NCBI GenBank assembly: GCA_004556965.1 | Contig: SFFE01000008.1 | Location: 1 to 64,000, forward strand | Direction: 5' to 3' | Source of the DNA: Clostridiales bacterium | GTDB taxonomy: Bacteria; Bacillota; Clostridia; Oscillospirales; Oscillospiraceae | DNA: 64,000 bases | Position numbers and translations under genes: made by a program | Notes under the pieces: model-generated | Seen by the model: only the letters and a program-made list of their open reading frames with translations | Database searches by the model: none | Told to the model about the DNA's origin: nothing | Part shown: positions 1 to 6,431 of the stretch, piece after piece | Numbering within the stretch: the stretch's first letter is position 1 | How the letters are laid out: each line of letters begins with the position of its first letter

Positions 1-1
1 T

Positions 2-118
2 ACCATCTGGGAGTGCCGTAACTGCGGACATATCGTAGTAGGAACCAAGGCTCCTGAGATCTGCCCTGTCTGCAAGCATCCTCAGGCATTCTTCGAAGTT
101 CGTGCGGAAAATTACTAA
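2..118 (+). CDS. Rubrerythrin, C-terminal end (partial)
   Basis: Only the last 38 residues are in the window; the gene starts upstream. The fragment is a rubredoxin-like iron-binding tail: CRNCG, then 12 residues on CPVC, giving the two Cys-x-x-Cys pairs that hold one iron. This matches the end of rubrerythrin, a peroxide-reducing di-iron protein used by anaerobes against oxidative stress. The di-iron domain itself is not visible, so a stand-alone rubredoxin-domain protein cannot be excluded. Confidence 0.8.
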   Translation, partial: TIWECRNCGHIVVGTKAPEICPVCKHPQAFFEVRAENY

Positions 119-145
119 GAATAATATTATTCTCGTCATGTCAAA

Positions 146-197
146 TGCACCCCACGAAACAAGAAGTGCACCCCACTTTTCGACCGGTGCACCCCAC
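146..197. repeat. Three 10-bp repeats spaced 21 bp apart
   Basis: TGCACCCCAC occurs at 146, 167 and 188, exactly 21 bp apart. Regularly spaced short repeats of this kind are typical of the ends of IS21-family and related transposons, where they bind transposase. No transposase gene adjoins them, so this is best read as a leftover transposon end. That reading is inference. Confidence 0.5.
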
Positions 198-237
198 GTG
201 TAGAATTGTATCAAAATGGCCTACCTTTTCCAAAGTA

Positions 238-272
238 ATTGCCTGATTTGTCTACAAGATAAATCAGGCAAT
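238..272 (+). terminator. Hairpin, possible terminator
   Basis: A perfect 12-bp stem (ATTGCCTGATTT with its complement) encloses an 11-nt loop and is followed by TTTCTTG. It could end the rubrerythrin transcript or belong to a mobile-element remnant. Confidence 0.45.
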
Positions 273-320
273 TTTCTTGCTTTTAGGGTAAAAACGACCC
301 AAAATACTGTAAAACCAGAG

Positions 321-718
321 AAAACCGGCTTCGGAACGGTCGACAGTACCGCTCCGAGGCCGGTTTTTGCGTTTTCGGACCAAAAATTCCGCGCACCTTT
401 TACTTCAAATTAACTGAGCAAAGTCGTCGGAAAAAGTTAGCGGTGGGTGGATTTGAACCAGAAAAGGTTCGACTCCTGTACCCTGCTCCACTAAAGAACC
501 ACAATAAGTCTACCATACGAATTGTGGTTCTTTATGCATTTTATGGTTGAAACAACTTATAATATTCAAAAACATGAATAAAACAGGTGCCAAGACGGTT
601 AGTGATACCATTCCGGCACCTGTTTTTTGCCATTTTAGGGCCCAAAATCCACATTACTTTTGGTATTTCTTTGCTCAGCAAAGAGCGCGGAAATTTTGCG
701 AGTAACAGGATTTGAACC
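321..718. repeat. Two diverged tandem segments, each hairpin plus tRNA-like 3' motif
   Basis: No gene is visible between the rubrerythrin tail and the HNH gene. The stretch instead holds two related ~140-bp segments, 321-461 and 581-718. Each begins with a long imperfect hairpin ending in a T-run (321-367, 582-624) and passes through a similar TTTT..GGxCCAAAA core. Each then has a GAGCAAAG/CAGCAAAG motif and ends in GATTTGAACC. Just after the first copy, a GGTTCGACTCC stretch followed by CTGCTCCA resembles the 3' end of a tRNA but its T-stem does not pair. These look like decayed integration-site duplications. Confidence 0.4.
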
Positions 719-969
719 TTCAAAAACTAAAATAGGCATGGCCTTAGCGCTATATGTCGAAATAATTTAAAATATTCGACATATATAATTGTTGTAAAGA
801 AAAGCTGCAGGTGTTATACTTACCTTACAAAGACGGAAACCGCCATCAGCTGGCACTGACGGCGGTGATGAGCAAGACCGGTGGCTTGCTCGGCGCGGTT
901 ACACGCAATGCAATGATAACACCAGAAGTGCGCCTTGTCAATTTCCACCGGAGAAAGGATAAAGATAAT

Positions 970-1233
970 ATGGCTTTTTCCAATACTACAATCTTAGCTG
1001 CTTGGAAAAGATCCCAAGGTCGCTGTGAATGTCGTAACAGTAAGTGTGGCCATTACATATGGGGCTGTAATAACAAGTTGGTGTGGGAATATCGTGGCAT
1101 GGATTTGCTTCCTGGCGCATGGGAGGCCCATCACATTGTACCTGTAAGCAAAGGTGGACCTGATACGGTAGAAAACTGCCAGATACTCTGTATAGACTGC
1201 CACAAGAATACGCCCTCTTACGGCGAACATTAA
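970..1233 (+). CDS. Small HNH endonuclease
   Basis: This 87-residue protein consists almost entirely of an HNH nuclease fold. The sequence shows EAHHIVPVSKGG, then ENCQILCIDCHK, i.e. the HH, N and H positions of the motif. A second Cys cluster (CECRNSKCG) could bind structural zinc with the CxxC. HNH proteins of this size nick or cut DNA and are found as restriction enzymes, homing-type nucleases or phage packaging cofactors. The frame is open further upstream, but the ATG at 970 has a GAAAGGAT ribosome site and the upstream part does not look like protein. A self-complementary hairpin follows the stop. Confidence 0.75.
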   Translation: MAFSNTTILAAWKRSQGRCECRNSKCGHYIWGCNNKLVWEYRGMDLLPGAWEAHHIVPVSKGGPDTVENCQILCIDCHKNTPSYGEH

Positions 1234-1238
1234 AAGCA

Positions 1239-1264
1239 ATAGGGCGAGCCTTGGCTCGCCCTAT
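1239..1264 (+). terminator. Hairpin after HNH gene
   Basis: A near-perfect 12-bp stem (ATAGGGCGAGCC and its complement) has a 2-nt loop and lacks a strong T-run. It may be a weak terminator or an RNA-stabilising hairpin between the HNH gene and the Fic gene. Confidence 0.45.
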
Positions 1265-1285
1265 GTCTAAATCAGGAGGTATACC

Positions 1286-2419
1286 ATGTTTGATCCTTTG
1301 AAACCGTATAATGACCTGCCTTTGATTTCAATTCTTCCCGTAGACAATTATACAGAGCTTCAGCGGCTGGCGGAAGATACCAGAGTGGCTATTGAAATTC
1401 TTCGTTACGCGGTCAAGACACTTCCGAACCCTGACATTCTCCTTGATACTCTGGCACTGCAGGAGGCTAAGGCCAGCAGCAATGTGGAGAACATTGTAAC
1501 TACTAATGATGATCTTTATCGTGGAGTCGTTTTTGAGGACTTTACTGCTGAAGCAAAAGAGGTCAGCAATTATAAGGATGCCTTGTTTGCCGGATACGAC
1601 CGATTGAAGGAGCGAGGCGTGATTGGCCTGAGCGATATTGAACTGATCAATTACCCCGTAAATAAGAAACAGAAAGGTATCCGCACTAATTTGCCTAACT
1701 TTGGTGGACTTACTCATATCGCAAACGAGAAGCCAGATGGTGAGAGGGAGATAATTTACACTCCACCACACGGTAAAGAGGTACTCCAGCATCTACTTAT
1801 AGATATGTTTGAGTATGTCTACAACGATGAAGATTTTGATATTCACCCACTTATAAAAATAGCCTTGGCTCACTATCAGTTCGAGAGTATCCACCCGTTT
1901 TATGACGGCAACGGCAGAACAGGCAGAATTCTTAATGTTCTGTTCCTGTGTCAGAAAGGTTATCTTGATAAGCCAATTCTGTATGCAAGCTCTTACATCA
2001 TAAAGAACAAGAACGAGTATTATGAATTGCTCCGTACCGCCAAGGAAAATGAGCAGTATGAAGAAATTATCACTTACATGCTCCGTTCTTTCAAAGAGAC
2101 TGCTGAACGCACTTTGCGCATCGTGGAGAACATCAAAGCACTCTTGGAAAAGTATACAGATAAAGAATACCTGCTGACCTTGAAAGGCCAGTACGAGCCG
2201 CTGTATAAGACTGTTAATCTGGTCTTCAAAAAGGCCTATGTCCGAATTGCCGATGTAGTTGACCTAGGCATACACCGTCAGACGGCGGCGACTTATCTTG
2301 ACCGCCTGGTTGATGAAGGTTTGCTCTCAAAAGAAAAAGTAGGCCGGGAAAACATCTATAAAAATGTCAAGCTGCTTGAGCTCTTCGAAAATGATAGCGA
2401 GGAAATAGAGAATGAATAA
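1286..2419 (+). CDS. Fic-domain protein (AMP-transferase family) with winged helix
   Basis: The central Fic motif HPFYDGNGRTGR (residues 203-214) is complete, including the catalytic His and the anion-binding GNGR. An N-terminal SSNVEN (64-69) fits the inhibitory [S/T]xxxE[G/N] helix, so activity is probably auto-inhibited as in class II Fic proteins. The C-terminus carries a winged-helix-like segment (RQTAATYLDRLVDEGLLSKE). Fic enzymes attach AMP or other phosphate-linked groups to protein targets. The gene starts after a perfect AGGAGG and its last 8 nt overlap hsdM, so it is the first gene of the restriction operon. Target and biological role are not visible. Confidence 0.9.
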   Translation: MFDPLKPYNDLPLISILPVDNYTELQRLAEDTRVAIEILRYAVKTLPNPDILLDTLALQEAKASSNVENIVTTNDDLYRGVVFEDFTAEAKEVSNYKDALFAGYDRLKERGVIGLSDIELINYPVNKKQKGIRTNLPNFGGLTHIANEKPDGEREIIYTPPHGKEVLQHLLIDMFEYVYNDEDFDIHPLIKIALAHYQFESIHPFYDGNGRTGRILNVLFLCQKGYLDKPILYASSYIIKNKNEYYELLRTAKENEQYEEIITYMLRSFKETAERTLRIVENIKALLEKYTDKEYLLTLKGQYEPLYKTVNLVFKKAYVRIADVVDLGIHRQTAATYLDRLVDEGLLSKEKVGRENIYKNVKLLELFENDSEEIENE

Positions 2420-4139
2420 TGTGACCCTTACTGCTGATGTCAACAGCAAAGTAAACCTTGTAAAAAGTATTGCAAATAAAACCCGTGGCCCTTACACCCC
2501 AGAGAAATACGGCAATGTAATTATCCCCATGGCGATTATCCGCCGTTTTGACTGCATACTTGCCGACAAAAACTCTGCCATTGAAAAAATTCTTGAGACA
2601 GCTTCAAAACTTAAGGGGATGACCCCTGATAAGTTGGAAGAGATGGTCAAGCGCCAGTGCAATGTACCTTTCTATAATGCAAAGTGCGTTTCTCTGGAGC
2701 AGCTTGTGGGTGACAGTGATAACCTGAACTCCAATTTCCTTGAGTTCATTAAGGCGTATTCTCCCTCTGTGCAGAAGATTCTGCAGGATCTGAAGTTCAA
2801 GGAAGAAGTTGAGTTCATGATAAAGAAGGGTATCCTTTTTGAAGTCGTGAAGGCCTTCTCAGAAGTGGACTTCCACCCTGCAACCACCAGCCCCATGGCC
2901 ATGGGCTATATCTTTGAAGAAATAATCCGTACCTACAAGTCCAATGCTGAGGCTGGTGATCACTACACACCGCGTGAGGTTATCGAGCTTTGTGTTGAAC
3001 TTATGATGAGCGAAAACGTTGATGAGCTAAAAAAGGACGGCAAAATCATACGCGTTTATGACAGCTGCTGCGGAACCGGCGGCATGCTGACCACCATGAA
3101 ACGCAAGCTGACCGGCATGGGCATAAAGCCTGAAAACGTCCGCCTTTACGGTCAGGATGTTAACCCCGAAGCTTATGCAGTATGTTGCGCAGAAATGCTG
3201 ATGCTGGATGAAAACCCTGCCAACATCCGCGAGGGTAACACCTTGACCGAGGACAGATTCCCCGGAGAAAAATTCAACCTTCTAATCACAAATCCTCCAT
3301 TCGGCGTCGAGTGGAAGACTGAGAAGAAAAGCGTTGAAGCCGAGCTCAAACAGCCCAATAACCGCTTTGTGGCCGGCACCCCCAGAGTAAGTGACGGTCA
3401 GCTCCTGTTTCTCCAGAATCTACTTGCCAAGGCTGAGGACGATGCCCGCATTGCCATTATCCTCAACGGCTCTCCACTCTTCTCCGGTGATGCAGGCAGC
3501 GGCGAGAGTGAGATACGTCGCTACGTGCTGACCAATCATCTGCTGGAAGCCATTGTCGCTCTGCCCGACCAGATGTTCTATAACACCGGTATATACACTT
3601 ATATATGGATTCTCTCAAAGAAGCCCAATCCCCGCAGGAATCACAAGGTACAGCTCATAGACGCAACCGCCCTCTATGTGCCACAGACCCCCAAATCACT
3701 GGGCAACAAGCGTAAGTTTATTGACGATACCAACCGCAGCAAGATAGTCGGTGAATATACCGCCTTCTCCGAATCAAATATCAGCAAGATCTTTGATGCC
3801 GACGATTTCGGTTACACCAAGGTCACTATGGAATGTCCCTTGTATGACGAAAATGGTAAGAAGCTTATCAAGCGGGGTGTGGTGCAGGTGGATTCCAAGC
3901 GCCGGGATACCGAAACCATCCCTTTGAAGCAGGATGTGGATGAATACATCAAGGCAGAGGTTCTGCCCTATGTACCCGATGCCTTCCCCGATCGCAGTAA
4001 GGATAAGATCGGCTACGAGATCCCTTTCACCCGGTATTTCTATCAGTATGTGCCTCCCCGTAAGAGCAGTGATATCCTGCAGGAGATCATTGATAATGAA
4101 GCCACCCTGCAGCAGACCCTGAAGGCGGTGCTGAAATGA
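2412..4139 (+). CDS. hsdM: Type I restriction-modification DNA methyltransferase (M subunit)
   Basis: HsdM methylates adenine in the target site using S-adenosylmethionine and is needed for both modification and restriction. The 575-residue protein has the HsdM N-terminal helical domain and the HYTPREV sequence that precedes the catalytic domain. The SAM-binding loop is DSCCGTGG (from residue 217) and the catalytic motif is NPPF (294-297). Length is normal. It overlaps fic upstream and hsdS downstream (ATGA), so all three are translationally coupled. Confidence 0.97.
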   Translation: MNNVTLTADVNSKVNLVKSIANKTRGPYTPEKYGNVIIPMAIIRRFDCILADKNSAIEKILETASKLKGMTPDKLEEMVKRQCNVPFYNAKCVSLEQLVGDSDNLNSNFLEFIKAYSPSVQKILQDLKFKEEVEFMIKKGILFEVVKAFSEVDFHPATTSPMAMGYIFEEIIRTYKSNAEAGDHYTPREVIELCVELMMSENVDELKKDGKIIRVYDSCCGTGGMLTTMKRKLTGMGIKPENVRLYGQDVNPEAYAVCCAEMLMLDENPANIREGNTLTEDRFPGEKFNLLITNPPFGVEWKTEKKSVEAELKQPNNRFVAGTPRVSDGQLLFLQNLLAKAEDDARIAIILNGSPLFSGDAGSGESEIRRYVLTNHLLEAIVALPDQMFYNTGIYTYIWILSKKPNPRRNHKVQLIDATALYVPQTPKSLGNKRKFIDDTNRSKIVGEYTAFSESNISKIFDADDFGYTKVTMECPLYDENGKKLIKRGVVQVDSKRRDTETIPLKQDVDEYIKAEVLPYVPDAFPDRSKDKIGYEIPFTRYFYQYVPPRKSSDILQEIIDNEATLQQTLKAVLK

Positions 4140-5416
4140 GAGCAATGAAAGATAGCGGCATCGAGTGGATCGGCCAGATTCCGCAGGGGTGGCATGTCGA
4201 TCGGCTGAAGTATTGTGCTGATTTAGATAGTGAGAAACTGAGCGAAAAAACTGATCCTGAGTATGCATTCAACTATATTGATATTAGTAGCGTAACGGAA
4301 TATGGCGGTATCGGTAGTACTCAAGAAATGACGTTTGACAAAAGCCCTTCTCGGGCTCGTATGATTGTTCATGATGGCGATACAATCATTTCTACAGTCA
4401 GAACATACCTAAAGGCTATCGCATACATCGATGGTTTAGAAGACCACGTTTGCTCTACTGGTTTTTGTGTCGTTACTCCCAACGAGAAACTTCATCCCAA
4501 GTTCGGGTATTATCTACTCCAAAGTGATTACTTTGTGCAGAAGATTGTCAGCGAATCAGTGGGAGTAAGTTACCCAGCAATAAGCTCCACTGAAATCGGC
4601 AACATGTCAATAGCAATTCCCGACCCTGAAGAGCAAACAAGAATTGCCCTACACCTTGACAATAAGTGTGCTGAAATTGATGCATTGATTGCCGCAAAGG
4701 TGAAGACCAATGCTCTTCTGAAGGAACGGCGGCAGAGTATCATTTATGAGGCCGTCACCAAAGGTCTGAACCCGAATGCCCCCATGAAAGACAGCGGAGT
4801 TGAGTGGATTGGGGAGATTCCGGAAGAATGGGAAACTCGTAGAATTAAATATTGCTTTGATGTTTTTGCGGGTGCAACGCCTAAAAGTGGCAATTCAGAG
4901 TTTTGGGATGGAGATGTTGTTTGGGTGACACCGGCCGACTACACAACCGAACAGAAGTACATTACCCAGGGACGCAAATACATCACGCAAGAAGGGTTTG
5001 AATCATGCAGCACAGAAATGATCCCCGCAGGAAGCTTGATTTTCTCTAAACGAGCACCTATCGGTTTAGTAGCAATAAACATGGTTGAGCTCTGCACTAA
5101 TCAAGGATGTCTGTCTTGTGTGCCTAAAGACGGCAACGATGTGGAATATTTCTACTATGCATTCAGCTGCTTTGCAGAACAGTTTGATTTGTATGGTTCA
5201 GGTACTACATTTAAGGAGATATCAGCAGACGCTTTTGTTAATTTCCCGATTCCGTTCCCGTCAACAGAAGAGCAAAAAGAAATTTCCGAGCATCTTCGTA
5301 TCAAGTGTTCTGAACTAGATACATTGATTTCTGCAAACGAGGCAACAATTCAAAAACTTAAAGAATACCGCCAGAGTATCATCTACGAGGCGGTTACAGG
5401 AAAGATAGAGGTATAA
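4136..5416 (+). CDS. hsdS: Type I restriction-modification specificity subunit
   Basis: HsdS reads the two halves of the target sequence and holds the M and R subunits together. The 426 residues form two homologous halves. Each starts with the same motif (MKDSGIEWIGQIP near residue 3, MKDSGVEWIGEIP near 218) and each ends with a conserved helix (RRQSIIYEAVTKG, YRQSIIYEAVTGK). The two target-recognition domains between these anchors are unrelated, as expected for a bipartite site. The repeated conserved blocks allow domain swapping by recombination. No second hsdS or invertase is present here. Confidence 0.97.
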   Translation: MRAMKDSGIEWIGQIPQGWHVDRLKYCADLDSEKLSEKTDPEYAFNYIDISSVTEYGGIGSTQEMTFDKSPSRARMIVHDGDTIISTVRTYLKAIAYIDGLEDHVCSTGFCVVTPNEKLHPKFGYYLLQSDYFVQKIVSESVGVSYPAISSTEIGNMSIAIPDPEEQTRIALHLDNKCAEIDALIAAKVKTNALLKERRQSIIYEAVTKGLNPNAPMKDSGVEWIGEIPEEWETRRIKYCFDVFAGATPKSGNSEFWDGDVVWVTPADYTTEQKYITQGRKYITQEGFESCSTEMIPAGSLIFSKRAPIGLVAINMVELCTNQGCLSCVPKDGNDVEYFYYAFSCFAEQFDLYGSGTTFKEISADAFVNFPIPFPSTEEQKEISEHLRIKCSELDTLISANEATIQKLKEYRQSIIYEAVTGKIEV

Positions 5417-5418
5417 GT

Positions 5419-5832
5419 ATGGATGACAACAAGCTTGCATATCTGCAAATGATTCAGGAACCGATTGGCCGTATGTCAACAGCTTCTGCGATATTTAAGG
5501 GCTTTTCGGCAACTATCGTTGCTGGCATCGCAGCACTCTCGTACGGCGAAGTAAATACTTTCATCTTGGGCCTTTCGTTTGTCCCGGTAATTCTGTTTGC
5601 ATTCTTGGATATCTATTATCTTAAGCTTGAAAAGAAGTGCCGTTTCCTGTATGAGCAGGTCAGAACGAATTTACACGAGGTAGATTTTTCTATGGAGCTT
5701 TGTAAGGATAATAAAGAAGCGAAGGCAAGAATATGGGATTGCATTAAATCACCCAGCATATGGCTTTTTTATCCTGCTATGATTGCAATATTGTTGGCAG
5801 TTATGTATTTTAGAAATAAAGGAGTAATTTAA
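5419..5832 (+). CDS. Two-segment membrane protein paired with TIR-like gene
   Basis: This 137-residue protein has a hydrophobic hairpin at about residues 28-65 and a third hydrophobic segment near the C-terminus (about 112-131). A charged, cytosol-like stretch with KLEKKCRFLYEQVR lies between them. I do not recognise a named family with certainty; the layout resembles small membrane effector or sensor proteins found beside TIR genes. It begins 2 nt after hsdS with its own AGAGGT site and its stop overlaps the next start (TAATG). It therefore sits inside the restriction operon and is coupled to the TIR-like protein. Confidence 0.75.
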   Translation: MDDNKLAYLQMIQEPIGRMSTASAIFKGFSATIVAGIAALSYGEVNTFILGLSFVPVILFAFLDIYYLKLEKKCRFLYEQVRTNLHEVDFSMELCKDNKEAKARIWDCIKSPSIWLFYPAMIAILLAVMYFRNKGVI

Positions 5833-6380
5833 TGGCAAAAAGACAAGTATTCTTTAGTTTTCGATATGTTTATGATGCTTGGAGAGCAAGTCAGGTTAGA
5901 AATATGGGTAAGGTCTCTAATGACTCAACCTTTTCTGATAACGACTGGGAAGAGGTAAAAAACGAGTCTGATGCTTCCATAAAAAGATGGATTGACAATC
6001 AAATGGCCATGCGTTCATGTGTCGTTATTCTAATCGGGGAACATACTCAAGGCCGTAAATGGATTAACTATGAAATTGAGAAGGCTTGGAAGAGCGGAAA
6101 AGGAATCGTTGGAATATATATTCACGGGCTGAAAGATGTGTTTGGCGAGCAGGCTAATAAAGGTAACAATCCACTTGAAGATTTTTGCATTGATAAAACA
6201 TTCAACTATATAGCAAAACATGCCACTCCTGCGGATGGCAATGAAATCAATCTTGCCAAAGTTTGCAAAGCATATGATACGCCATATATAAGCAGCACAA
6301 ATGTATACAACTATATTAAAGACAACATAGAAGGCTGGATAGAAGAGGCGATTGAAATTCGCAACAAATATCCGAAGTAA
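5832..6380 (+). CDS. TIR-like (MTH538/DUF1863-type) domain protein
   Basis: The protein opens with KRQVFFSFRY, a TIR-type first strand (the FISY-like position), followed by a long basic loop. It then has SCVVILIGEHT and KWINYEIEKAW (residues 76-86), where Glu81 takes the place of the NADase glutamate of TIR domains. The next strand is GIVGIYIHGLKD. This order matches the MTH538 TIR-like family. Bacterial TIR proteins in defence systems usually consume NAD+ or make nucleotide signals when phage is sensed. It is coupled to the small membrane protein before it, and both lie between hsdS and hsdR. Enzyme activity is inferred. Confidence 0.8.
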   Translation: MAKRQVFFSFRYVYDAWRASQVRNMGKVSNDSTFSDNDWEEVKNESDASIKRWIDNQMAMRSCVVILIGEHTQGRKWINYEIEKAWKSGKGIVGIYIHGLKDVFGEQANKGNNPLEDFCIDKTFNYIAKHATPADGNEINLAKVCKAYDTPYISSTNVYNYIKDNIEGWIEEAIEIRNKYPK

Positions 6381-6431
6381 AATTCCCCGCCGCGAAGGTG
6401 CCAGACTTCTGCGGAAGAAGGAGGAAATACC

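Noticed and set aside
811..969. Upstream in-frame extension of the HNH gene from 811
   Set aside because: The extra residues contain self-complementary DNA (hairpins at about 838-866 and 870-890) and no ribosome site; the start at 970 gives a complete HNH domain.
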